A stretch of 64,000 nucleotides of DNA from the NCBI RefSeq assembly GCF_003434055.1, contig NZ_QVEX01000001.1, positions 559,824 through 623,823 of the forward strand. Reading direction: 5' to 3'. How positions within the stretch are numbered: position 1 is the stretch's first letter; every line of letters starts with the position of its first letter. Below are positions 42,716 through 50,809 of this stretch, piece by piece. Source of the DNA: Enterocloster aldenensis. GTDB lineage: Bacteria > Bacillota > Clostridia > Lachnospirales > Lachnospiraceae. The notes beneath the pieces were generated by a model. It searched no databases, was not told the origin of the DNA, and saw nothing but the letters and a program-made list of their open reading frames with translations. The translations under genes and the position numbers were made by a program.

Positions 42716-44051
42716 CCAGTTCCTCCTCGTCATTTCTCTTTAATATATACAGCCCCTGTATGATTCCGAAAAGGATGAACGTGCTGAGTATGGAACTTCC
42801 CCCATAACTCACAAAGGGCAGCGTCACGCCGGTGGATGGTATGAATTTGGTCACGCCTCCCACGGTCAGGAACACCTGGCTGATATATTCAATTCCAAGG
42901 CCAAATGCAATAAGCTTATAGAACACAGCCTGCATGCTGGCCGCAATCATCATGAACTGGATAAAGCAGCCCAGACAGATAAGAAGGACACAGATGGCGA
43001 AAATCCCGCCCATTTCCTCTGAAACAGCCGCGAAAATGAAATCCTTTTCCACCACGGGAATCTTGCCCGGCATGCCCTGACAAAGCCCCATCCCAAACCA
43101 TCCCCCTGTTCCGATTGCAAACAGGGACTGGGTAATCTGATATCCCTTGTTGTCAATATCAGCCCATGGATTGCTCCAGGCCAGGACCCTGCGCCGCACA
43201 TGGGCAAACATCTGATAGGCCCCCACTGCGGCCCCGGTTCCCAGGAGCGTTCCAAGGCCCAGATAAAACCAGTTGCTGGTGGCCACAAAGAGCATCAGCA
43301 GGTACGTGGTAAAGAAAATCAATGCCCCGCCCAAATCCTTGGACAGCACCATAATCAGCACATGGACAGCCGCCACCGCCGTTGCGGCCGCCACTGCCCG
43401 GAAATCCGTGGACTGATAGAACATGGACGCAGTGAAAAACACAAAGGTAAGCTTAACAAATTCGGAGGGCTGTATGGAAATCCCTCCTATGGTCAGGGAC
43501 AGCTGTGCGCCGAAGCTTTCATTTCCAGCCGCATATACGGTAAAGAGAACCAGGATCCCCACCCCTGCATACAGCCACTGAAGCTTATAAAGCTGCCATA
43601 CCCGTTCCATGATATAAGGAATGGCCCAGGCCAGGCATGCGGAAATCACCACGATGACATACTGGCGCACCGCCTTATCCAGCCCCTTATCCAGGGACAG
43701 CCTGGATAGCATGATGAAGCCAACGCACAACAGCATGCATGTATTATTGACCAGAAGCCTGGATACGTTTCTGTACAAAAAACGGTAAAGGTAGATATAA
43801 CAGAGAAAAAACACCACCTGGGCAACATAAAATGCAATCAGCATCAGCCGCACGCCGTCATTTTCCGTCTTCAGGTACATGACCGCATAAGCCAGGAAAT
43901 GAATGGCGTACATGGCCCGGTTCTGCCCTGCGCACACCCGCTGCTTCCGGCCCATATCCTTCAGGGAAAAGTACCGGAAGTTGGCATAGGTATAAACTGC
44001 CATCAGCAGAATCATCAGGTATTTTGAAACTTCAACAATAAGATTGGTCAT
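42705..44051 (-). CDS. SEDS glycosyltransferase (FtsW/RodA/SpoVE family)
   Basis: This 448-residue membrane protein polymerises lipid II. It has about ten hydrophobic segments and SEDS family sequences: GISIQPSEFVKLTFV, SKDLGGALIFFTTYLLML and the C-terminal PSTGVTLPFVSYGGSS. The ATG at 44049-44051 with GGAG eight bases upstream is preferred over an overlapping GTG at 44060. It follows the U32 gene and overlaps the PBP gene, forming a SEDS-bPBP pair; whether it serves elongation, division or cortex synthesis is not decided by the sequence. Confidence 0.92.
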   Translation of the reverse strand: MTNLIVEVSKYLMILLMAVYTYANFRYFSLKDMGRKQRVCAGQNRAMYAIHFLAYAVMYLKTENDGVRLMLIAFYVAQVVFFLCYIYLYRFLYRNVSRLLVNNTCMLLCVGFIMLSRLSLDKGLDKAVRQYVIVVISACLAWAIPYIMERVWQLYKLQWLYAGVGILVLFTVYAAGNESFGAQLSLTIGGISIQPSEFVKLTFVFFTASMFYQSTDFRAVAAATAVAAVHVLIMVLSKDLGGALIFFTTYLLMLFVATSNWFYLGLGTLLGTGAAVGAYQMFAHVRRRVLAWSNPWADIDNKGYQITQSLFAIGTGGWFGMGLCQGMPGKIPVVEKDFIFAAVSEEMGGIFAICVLLICLGCFIQFMMIAASMQAVFYKLIAFGLGIEYISQVFLTVGGVTKFIPSTGVTLPFVSYGGSSILSTFILFGIIQGLYILKRNDEEELDGV

Positions 44052-44056
44052 AGGCG

Positions 44057-46333
44057 TCACTCCACTCCGCGCTTAAAATGGCCTCTGGTAAAATCCTTGA
44101 ACGGCGGCTCTATTGTCTTCCCGCCCATAAAGGATGCAGAAAAGGCTTCCAGCACCTTCTCTGTCTGCTGCGCATCCTCCACCGTAAACTGCAGGCGGAT
44201 GCGCGCCAGCCCCATGCGCCGTATTAAATCCTCATTGCCAAGCAGGGACACGGGGGACGGATTATAAATGGTATTGTAGCAGAACCGGCAGTGGTTCTTC
44301 ACCGGCAGCATGGCCCCGGTCCGGTCCTTCAGCATCAGCAGGCCCCGGTCATGGGTGCATGATTTGACGGTCCTGGTGATGCATTGCGCCGATACCATCA
44401 TGGGCGCATGCCCATATACCACCAGTTCCCCCGGAATATGGGCCTGACAGCAGGCCTGGACCACAGGCCCCATCTCCCGGCTGTTAAGCTCCCATGGCAT
44501 GGTGACTGCCACGGGATTCCTTGACGCCAGTTCCTCCAGCGTCCCGCTGTTCCAGGCATAAACGGATGCGTCTGTTATGAAGGGCAGGGCAATCCGGTTA
44601 TCCTCCAGCCACTGGATTTCCTCCAGCGCACGGACCAGTACCCCGTCAAAGCCAGCATCAGCAAGGAGCGCCCTGCTGTCCTTAAAGAACCTTAAGGCAT
44701 GGTCCCGGAAAATGTGGGGAAGGGCCAGGTAACATGCCCTGCCTGCGGCGTGGCACCGGTCCGCTGCATCTTTCCATGAAGCCGGCCCAAAGCCGGCCGC
44801 ATCCAGATATACGGCGGATACGTCCTTTTGGTTCAGTACAGGCTCCAGCTGCCAGGGCTCTTCCAGGGAGGCGGTGAGGGTGAAGGGGGCGGAGGTTGGC
44901 TGGGCGGCTGCGGACGGCTGGCCGAATCGGGCGGGGGCTGTGTCATCTGGCATCAATTGATGGTCCACTTCCCCGCTGCCTGACAAGCCTGCCAGCTCCC
45001 GTCCCGACCTATATGGCTGGAGCAGGGCGGATTCCAGGGCCTTAAGGCCGGACCTTCGCAGCTCGTTGAGTGCCTGTACAGGCAGGAACATTTCTCCTTT
45101 TAACTCTGCGCTCAGATGTTCAAAGAAAAACGGGGTATTGCCTGTCTTATTCAGCTGCTTTAACACCTTTTCCTCTGTCATGGGCTGTTTCTGCGCTGCT
45201 TCCGGCGCCTGCCCATTGACAGTCACCTCCACTCCGCTGCAGCTCAGGGTCATGACAGACGGCTTTCCCGTCTCCAATATCACATGGCCCATGACGGATT
45301 CTTTTAATTCCGCTTCCACATAGGCGCGGTCCAGGTAATCAAACAGCTTCTGGTTTCCTTCCCTGAATTCAGGCTTTTCCTTAAGGGCCACCATATCCCG
45401 CCCATTGTGCTCTTCGTAGCAGCCGGAAGTAAAGCCTCCCCTGTCAAATAAATCCAGAAGCATCTTCCGGTCCTCCGGCTCCACATGGTATCCTTCCCTT
45501 CCATGGTCCAGATACCGGTCCGTATATTTGCGGTAAATGCTTACAACTCCTGCCGTGTACCTGGGACTCTTCATCCTGCCTTCAATCTTCAGGGAATATA
45601 CGCCGGCTTCCAGGATGTCCGGCAGGATATCCAGGGTACAGAGGTCCTTCAGGCTCAGGACGTATTTCTCATTCTCCCGGTTCATGACAGCTGGCTTCCC
45701 CTGGCCATGCTGTCCTTCGTATACCCGGTAAGGCAGACGGCAGGGCTGGGCACAGCGCCCGCGGTTTCCGCTTCTCCCGCCAATCAGGCTGCTCATAAGG
45801 CACTGGCCTGAGTAACAGTAACACAGGGCGCCATGGACAAAGCTTTCGATTTCCACATCCACTTCTTCGCGGACACGGCGTATCTCATCCAGGGACATTT
45901 CCCTGGACGTCACCACACGGCTGCAGCCAAAGTCTTTTAACATCCTGGCCCCGTATACGCTGGTTATGGTCATCTGGGTACTGGCATGCAGTTCAAGTCC
46001 CGGGAAATTCTCCTTCATGATTCTCAAAGCCCCCAGGTCCTGTACAATCACGCCGTCCAATCCCTGATTGTAGTAGGGCGTCATGTATTCTGCCAATTCT
46101 TTCAGCTCGGATTCCTTAAACAGTGTATTGACCGTCATATACAGCCTGCGTCCATGCAGATGCACATAGTCAATGGCTTCCAAAAGCCCCTTTTCATCCG
46201 GATTATCCGCATAGGCCCTGGCCCCGAACCGGGTGCCGCCCATGTATACGGCATCTGCCCCGGCTGCCACCGCAGCCTTCATGCTGGCCCAGGAACCTGC
46301 CGGTGCCAGTATCTCTGCCTGTTTTTTTTCCAT
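44057..46333 (-). CDS. U32-family peptidase-like protein with DUF3656-type domain
   Basis: This 758-residue protein has the U32 signature in the first half (LHASTQMTITSVYGARML, then ESFVHGALCYCYSGQC near residue 165), with conserved cysteines at the C-terminal end of the barrel (CRLPYRVY). Several U32 proteins are now known as RNA-hydroxylation or folate-linked enzymes (RlhA, TrhP) rather than peptidases, so the peptidase name is historical. The C-terminal half holds a second barrel-like portion ending in FCYNTIYNPS. It is preceded by zapA and followed by ftsW/rodA in one minus-strand unit. Confidence 0.9.
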   Translation of the reverse strand: MEKKQAEILAPAGSWASMKAAVAAGADAVYMGGTRFGARAYADNPDEKGLLEAIDYVHLHGRRLYMTVNTLFKESELKELAEYMTPYYNQGLDGVIVQDLGALRIMKENFPGLELHASTQMTITSVYGARMLKDFGCSRVVTSREMSLDEIRRVREEVDVEIESFVHGALCYCYSGQCLMSSLIGGRSGNRGRCAQPCRLPYRVYEGQHGQGKPAVMNRENEKYVLSLKDLCTLDILPDILEAGVYSLKIEGRMKSPRYTAGVVSIYRKYTDRYLDHGREGYHVEPEDRKMLLDLFDRGGFTSGCYEEHNGRDMVALKEKPEFREGNQKLFDYLDRAYVEAELKESVMGHVILETGKPSVMTLSCSGVEVTVNGQAPEAAQKQPMTEEKVLKQLNKTGNTPFFFEHLSAELKGEMFLPVQALNELRRSGLKALESALLQPYRSGRELAGLSGSGEVDHQLMPDDTAPARFGQPSAAAQPTSAPFTLTASLEEPWQLEPVLNQKDVSAVYLDAAGFGPASWKDAADRCHAAGRACYLALPHIFRDHALRFFKDSRALLADAGFDGVLVRALEEIQWLEDNRIALPFITDASVYAWNSGTLEELASRNPVAVTMPWELNSREMGPVVQACCQAHIPGELVVYGHAPMMVSAQCITRTVKSCTHDRGLLMLKDRTGAMLPVKNHCRFCYNTIYNPSPVSLLGNEDLIRRMGLARIRLQFTVEDAQQTEKVLEAFSASFMGGKTIEPPFKDFTRGHFKRGVE

Positions 46334-46360
46334 TTTGTCCCAACCTTTCCTGAAAGAAAA

Positions 46361-46388
46361 GATGCCTCACGCATCATCATGAGACATC
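46361..46388 (-). terminator. Terminator or attenuator between zapA and the U32 gene
   Basis: GATGCCTCA (46361-46369) and TGAGACATC (46380-46388) form a 9-bp stem with one mismatch; on the minus strand TTTTCTTTC follows. It lies in the 121-base gap and could limit read-through from zapA. Confidence 0.6.
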
Positions 46389-46454
46389 CCCCTTGTATCT
46401 GTTACAGCATTGCTCAAATGAATCTTCTGTCCCTTCTTGCAGCGCAGGATGGTC

Positions 46455-47402
46455 CTATCTGCGCCCGCCTCTGTGTGAATTTGCCTTTTTAGCTGCCTGC
46501 AGGGCCTTTTTGGCCAGCTCTTCATCTGATATGCCTTTGGTATGTAATGTTGCCGCCGCTTCTGTCCTGGCTGTTTCTGCAGGAGATGCGGCCTGTGTAA
46601 CGGATGCGGCCCCTTTTATCGGCTGGCCGGCTGTTGCTTTGATTCCTTCTGATATCTTTACCGTGGATGTGGTTTCCCCGGATTGGGTTGCTTCACCGGC
46701 CTGGATGGTTCTTGTGGCCTGGGTGGTTTCTGTGGCCTGGATGGTTTCTGTGGCCTGGATGGTTTCCGTGGTTTGGATGGTTTCACTGGCACGGATAGTA
46801 TCGCTGGTTTGGATGGTTTCCGCGGCCTGCATGGTCTCACTGGCCTCAATCTTGTCTTCCACAGTCAGCGTCTTATCTGCCCGGATGACTTCCGCCGGGA
46901 TGGACTGGCCTGCGTGGGTGGATTGGGCTGCTGACGGTTCCTTGGCTGTTTCTGCCTCCCTGGCTGCTTCTGCCTCCCTGGACGCTGCCGCCTCTGCTTC
47001 CCTGGCCGCCCTTATTTCTTCTTCCATTCGGGCCGTCACCTTGGTGAGCCGGTCCAGCTCCCTTTGACGCTCCTCCAGGTCCTTTAATACTGCCTCCAGC
47101 TTCATCTGGGTACTTACTAATTCATGCTTTAAACTGTAGGTTTCTTTTTCCAGGTCGTTTTTCTGACGTTCCATGCCTTCTGCCCACTCCAATGCCTTGA
47201 AGTAGTCGTCTGCTATGTTTAACTGGATCATGACGGTCTGATAGTCCGCACTCTGCTTCGAGAAGCCGGGCAGCTTGCGCATCTGCATATTTTTGTCGTT
47301 GACATAGCTGGCTGCTTTCTGGAGATAGGCTTCGTCTTCACTTCCGCCTAAGGTGTATATTTTTCCATCTATTAATACTTGGGTGTAATTTTTTGAGTCC
47401 AT
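46455..47402 (-). CDS. zapA: ZapA-like division protein with a repeat-rich C-terminal tail
   Basis: ZapA bundles FtsZ at the division ring. The first 95 residues match ZapA (TQVLIDGKIYTLGGSEDEAYLQ, then YQTVMIQLNIADDYFKA), followed by a coiled coil to about residue 155 (heptads of E, K, R, L), an Ala/Glu linker, nine 6-residue repeats of the form ETIQAT at about residues 189-242, and a basic C-terminal end (KKALQAAKKANSHRGGRR). Typical ZapA is only 90-110 residues, so the 200-residue tail is unusual. The ATG at 47400-47402 follows GGAG; the frame to 47510 is rejected. Confidence 0.85.
   Translation of the reverse strand: MDSKNYTQVLIDGKIYTLGGSEDEAYLQKAASYVNDKNMQMRKLPGFSKQSADYQTVMIQLNIADDYFKALEWAEGMERQKNDLEKETYSLKHELVSTQMKLEAVLKDLEERQRELDRLTKVTARMEEEIRAAREAEAAASREAEAAREAETAKEPSAAQSTHAGQSIPAEVIRADKTLTVEDKIEASETMQAAETIQTSDTIRASETIQTTETIQATETIQATETTQATRTIQAGEATQSGETTSTVKISEGIKATAGQPIKGAASVTQAASPAETARTEAAATLHTKGISDEELAKKALQAAKKANSHRGGRR
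46677..46838 (-). repeat. 18-bp in-frame tandem repeat in zapA
   Basis: Nine 18-bp units encode ETMQAA, ETIQTS, DTIRAS, ETIQTT, ETIQAT, ETIQAT, ETTQAT, RTIQAG and EATQSG. Two neighbouring units are identical in protein and nearly identical in DNA, so copy number probably changes by slippage; all changes would keep the frame. Confidence 0.9.
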
Positions 47403-47540
47403 TTTGTTCTCCTGTTTTTTAGGGATGGTGGGATGGAGCTTGGGCCTTGGCCGCTTTGGGACACGGTCCTGTACCCGGGTGTTCGGATGGGCGGTTGGGT
47501 GTTGTCCCAATTGCCGGTGTGTGGCTGGCTTTGGTTGGCT

Positions 47541-47672
47541 TGCCCGTAAGTCCGCAGTGCCCGCTCGATTCCGCTGCGCCCCATCTCGCTCACGGGCTTC
47601 GCCCTATGGAAAAAGACAAATGGAAAATTCCTTATGTGCAAGCACAACGAAATTTTCCATCCGCCTTTTTCC
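47541..47672. other. Structured intergenic element upstream of zapA
   Basis: The 368-base gap between ruvB and zapA (47403-47770) holds no gene with a ribosome site. It contains nested inverted repeats: GCCCGT/ACGGGC (47542-47547, 47592-47597) enclosing CGCAG/CTGCG; GGGCTTCGCCC; and a long hairpin with GGAAAAAG + ATGGAAAATT (47608-47629) paired with AATTTTCCAT + CTTTTTCC (47651-47672), separated by a matched 4-by-4 internal loop, and a TGTGC/GCACA stem at its tip. It could be a small RNA, a leader structure for zapA or a miniature repeat element. Confidence 0.55.
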
Positions 47673-47770
47673 GCACTGCTCATTGCCTGCGTGGATATTA
47701 TACCACATCCCCCCCAAAGCCTCAACCCTGTGTGTACGGCGTTTTTCTACATTTCCTGATTTGGTTTGTT

Positions 47771-48778
47771 TTAGGGTGTGTTTCCTTCTTTTGGACATCC
47801 CAGGTGCCGGTAGGCTGATTGGGTGGCGGTGCGGCCGCGGGGGGTGCGGTTGATCAGGCCGTTCATCAGGAGATAGGGCTCGTATACTTCTTCCAGGGTT
47901 CCGGAGTCTTCGCCAAGGGCCGCTGCAAGGGTGTCCAGGCCCACAGGGCCTCCGGAGAATTTCTCTATGATCATGAGAAGGATGTTCCTGTCGTTCTGGT
48001 CCAGGCCCAGCTTGTCCACATCCATGATATCCAGGGCAAAGTCCGTTACTTCCCTGGTGATGACCCCGTTGTATTTGACCTGGGCAAAGTCCCTGACGCG
48101 CTTTAACAGACGGTTGGCAAGCCTGGGGGTTCCTCTGGAACGCCTTGCCAGCTCCAGCGCGCCCGCTTCCTCAATCTCCACTCCCAGCACACGGGCTGAG
48201 TGGAGGATGATGGTGGTAAGCTCCTTTGGGGAGTAGAATTCCAGCCTCTGCACCACGCCGAAACGGTCCCTTAAGGGAGCTGTGAGAAGCCCGGCCCTGG
48301 TGGTTGCCCCTACCAGGGTAAAATGGGGCAGGTCAAGACGGATGGACCTGGCTGTGGAATCTTTTCCCAGCATGATGTCAATGGCAAAATCCTCCATGGC
48401 CGGGTACAGCACTTCTTCCACCTGACGGTTCAGGCGGTGGATTTCGTCCACAAACAGCACATCCCCTTCCTGGAGATTGTTAAGGATGGCAGCCATCTCC
48501 CCCGGCTTCTCAATGGCCGGGCCGCTGGTCACCTTCATGCTGCTTCCCATCTCGTTGGCTATGATTCCGGCCAGGGTGGTCTTGCCCAGCCCCGGAGGGC
48601 CGTAGAACAGCACATGGTCCAGCGCCTCATTCCGGTTCCTGGCAGCCTCTATATATACTTTCAGGGTGGATTTAAGCTTTTCCTGCCCCACGTAATCCTT
48701 AAGACTCTGAGGGCGCAGCGTTGTCTCTATACGCTCATCTTCCGCCGTTACATCTGTGGTTATAATCCTGCGTTCCAT
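47771..48778 (-). CDS. ruvB: Holliday junction branch migration helicase RuvB
   Basis: RuvB is the AAA+ ATPase that drives branch migration with RuvA. The 335-residue protein has Walker A GPPGLGKT at residues 60-67, Walker B DEIHRLNR, the sensor region [10 protein letters not shown] and the C-terminal winged helix with [17 protein letters not shown]. The ATG at 48776-48778 is preceded by GAGG; a GTG two codons upstream is less likely. It follows ruvA with a 114-base gap. The usual ruvAB arrangement. Confidence 0.96.
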   Translation of the reverse strand: MERRIITTDVTAEDERIETTLRPQSLKDYVGQEKLKSTLKVYIEAARNRNEALDHVLFYGPPGLGKTTLAGIIANEMGSSMKVTSGPAIEKPGEMAAILNNLQEGDVLFVDEIHRLNRQVEEVLYPAMEDFAIDIMLGKDSTARSIRLDLPHFTLVGATTRAGLLTAPLRDRFGVVQRLEFYSPKELTTIILHSARVLGVEIEEAGALELARRSRGTPRLANRLLKRVRDFAQVKYNGVITREVTDFALDIMDVDKLGLDQNDRNILLMIIEKFSGGPVGLDTLAAALGEDSGTLEEVYEPYLLMNGLINRTPRGRTATQSAYRHLGCPKEGNTP

Positions 48779-48822
48779 ATACACCTCAACTAATCATATA
48801 TCAATCTGCTGTCCCCGGGCTT

Positions 48823-48872
48823 TGGGCGTGTCTTAAAATTGCTGTTTGGCCCCACGGATGCCTCGCCGTGGG
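48823..48872. other. Dispersed repeat word and hairpin between ruvA and ruvB
   Basis: GGGCGTGTCTTAAAATT (from 48824) resembles the words at 266 and 13287. Next to it CCCACGG (48851-48857) and CCGTGGG (48866-48872) form a 7-bp hairpin with an 8-base loop. There is no T run, so it is not a good terminator; it may be a processing or pausing site between ruvA and ruvB. Confidence 0.35.
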
Positions 48873-48892
48873 AGGACCCGTCCCTGATGCCC

Positions 48893-49522
48893 CTACAGGA
48901 AGGACAGATGCTTTAAGGATGCCTTAAGCACATCCTCGGATGTCATGCCATCTGCCACTTCCACCTGCTTCACGGCCCTGGAGGCCTCTGTGTTGGTATA
49001 TCCCAGGGCCACCAGCGCCTGGACGGCTTCCTTTGCAGCCTCGGCAAGGCCCGCCATGGACGGGGCCGATGGGCCCATGCCGCTGTCCCCGGAAAGGGCC
49101 ATACTGCCTAATACATCGTCCATGGATATCTTGTCCTTCAGGTCCAGGATCAGGCGCTGGGCTGTCTTATTGCCGATTCCGGGCGCCTTGGCCAATGCCT
49201 TTACATCCTCGCTCACAATGGCCAGCCGCAAATCATCCGGCCTGAGCACGGACAGGATACCAAGGGCACCCTTTGGCCCGATTCCATTGACCCCGATCAG
49301 CTGCCTGAACATGTCCCGGTCCTGGCTGTGAAGGAAACCGTACAAGGTCATGGCATCCTCCCTTACCTGGAAATAAGTGTAAATCGTCACTTCCTCCCCC
49401 AGCCGGGGCAGCTCCGGCTGCAGGGATGCAGGCACGCGGATTGCCAGTCCCACATTGCCTGCCTCCACTATGATACTATCCTCATCAATGCCCATAAGGG
49501 GCCCTTTTACATACGAAATCAT
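48893..49522 (-). CDS. ruvA: Holliday junction DNA-binding protein RuvA
   Basis: RuvA binds four-way junctions and loads RuvB. The 209-residue length is standard. It has the N-terminal OB fold (MISYVKGPLMGIDEDSIIVE begins it), a helix-hairpin-helix domain (LIGVNGIGPKGALGIL and LAKAPGIGNKTAQRLI) and the C-terminal RuvB-contact domain (EAVQALVALGYTNTEASRAV). The ATG at 49520-49522 is chosen from this family start; the frame to 49585 is rejected. The upstream 180 bases (49543-49722) are shared with a divergent plus-strand gene. Confidence 0.95.
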   Translation of the reverse strand: MISYVKGPLMGIDEDSIIVEAGNVGLAIRVPASLQPELPRLGEEVTIYTYFQVREDAMTLYGFLHSQDRDMFRQLIGVNGIGPKGALGILSVLRPDDLRLAIVSEDVKALAKAPGIGNKTAQRLILDLKDKISMDDVLGSMALSGDSGMGPSAPSMAGLAEAAKEAVQALVALGYTNTEASRAVKQVEVADGMTSEDVLKASLKHLSFL

Positions 49523-49722
49523 AAACTGTTCCCATTCTTTCCGTGAAGCGCTGATGGCCCGCGCTCCTTCATCATTACCTGCCATCCATCATAACATACC
49601 GCTTAACCCAATGCAAGCAGGTCGAACAAATATTCTGTTTCAGGCACTTGCGCCAAAGCCCGATATAGGCTAAACTAACGGGTGTACAAACACATACTGC
49701 CATGATAAAAGGAGTGACCTGC

Positions 49723-50805
49723 ATGATTACCATCAAACATCCCGTTGACCTTCCCGATACATATCCCCTGGAGCGCATCGGCGCCCTGAAGGATCTTTTG
49801 TTTTTTGACATAGAAACCACTGGTTTTTCCGGGGACACATCCCAGCTCTACCTGATTGGATGTACCTATCATGACGGCTTTGGCTGGAAATTAATCCAGT
49901 GGTTTGCCGACACAAGGGAATCGGAAGCCCAGCTGCTGGAAAGCTTCTTTACCTTCATGAAGCGGTTCCGCATCCTGGTGCATTTTAACGGGGACGGCTT
50001 CGACATCCCTTATCTGCTGAAATGCTGCCGCCGTCTGGGGCTTAATTATGATTTTGATTCCATCATAAGCCTGGATATCTACAAAAAAATAAAGCCCTAC
50101 CGAAAACTGCTGGGCCTTGAGAACATGAAGCAGAAATCCATTGAACGGTTCCTGGGCGTGTCCAGGGAAGATAAATGCTCGGGCGGGGAACTGATCCAGG
50201 TTTACAGGGACTATCTGATGTGCCATGAATCCTTTTTATATGACCTGCTGATCCTGCACAATGAGGACGACCTAAAGGGCATGCCCTCCATCCTTCCCAT
50301 ACTGAATTATGCGGATATGTTTAAGTCCCCCTTCACCCTGGAGTCCCAGGAGGTCTGCGGTTCCAATCCATTCCTCAGCCTGACCTGGAAGAACCCGTAT
50401 TCCATCCCTGTTCCCCTGGAATATGACAGTGCCCCGGTGAGCATGGAGCTGCACCGGGACACCCTTACCTGCAACATTTCCCTGTATCAGGGGGAACTTA
50501 AATTCTTCTATCCTAATTATAAGGATTATTATTATCTTCCCATGGAAGATACGGCCATCCACAAAAGCGTGGGCGGATACGTGGACAAGGACGCCCGCAG
50601 GAAAGCCACTGCCCGCACCTGTTATACCAGGAAATGCGGCCTGTTCCTGCCTCAGTTCGGCCCGCTGTGGGCCCCTGCGCTGAAGGAGGATTATAAGGGC
50701 CTGCTGGACTATGTGGAATACAGCCCCGACCTGTTGGCCGGTCAGGAGGCAGCGGATTCCTATGCGCGGCAGATACTGGATTACGTGAGCAGGAAGCAGG
50801 ACTGA
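49723..50805 (+). CDS. YprB-like RNase H-fold exonuclease
   Basis: This 360-residue protein has a DEDD-type exonuclease core: FFDIETTGFSGD near residue 27 (Asp29, Glu31), VHFNGDGFDIPYL around 92-104, and HNEDDLKGM near residue 180. It matches the ribonuclease H-like domain of YprB, whose natural substrate is not settled. The C-terminal half has no recognised domain. AAAGGAG precedes the ATG at 49723; seven codons of a longer frame are not used. It is the sole plus-strand gene here and is divergent from ruvA. Confidence 0.85.
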   Translation: MITIKHPVDLPDTYPLERIGALKDLLFFDIETTGFSGDTSQLYLIGCTYHDGFGWKLIQWFADTRESEAQLLESFFTFMKRFRILVHFNGDGFDIPYLLKCCRRLGLNYDFDSIISLDIYKKIKPYRKLLGLENMKQKSIERFLGVSREDKCSGGELIQVYRDYLMCHESFLYDLLILHNEDDLKGMPSILPILNYADMFKSPFTLESQEVCGSNPFLSLTWKNPYSIPVPLEYDSAPVSMELHRDTLTCNISLYQGELKFFYPNYKDYYYLPMEDTAIHKSVGGYVDKDARRKATARTCYTRKCGLFLPQFGPLWAPALKEDYKGLLDYVEYSPDLLAGQEAADSYARQILDYVSRKQD

Positions 50806-50809
50806 AGCC

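Noticed and set aside
47404..47853. Plus-strand frames of 120-149 codons between zapA and ruvB
   Set aside because: They overlap the zapA start and ruvB end in antisense, have no ribosome site and contain no recognisable domain.
48851..48872. Terminator between ruvA and ruvB
   Set aside because: The hairpin is perfect but has no T run on the minus strand, so it was only listed as a structured site.
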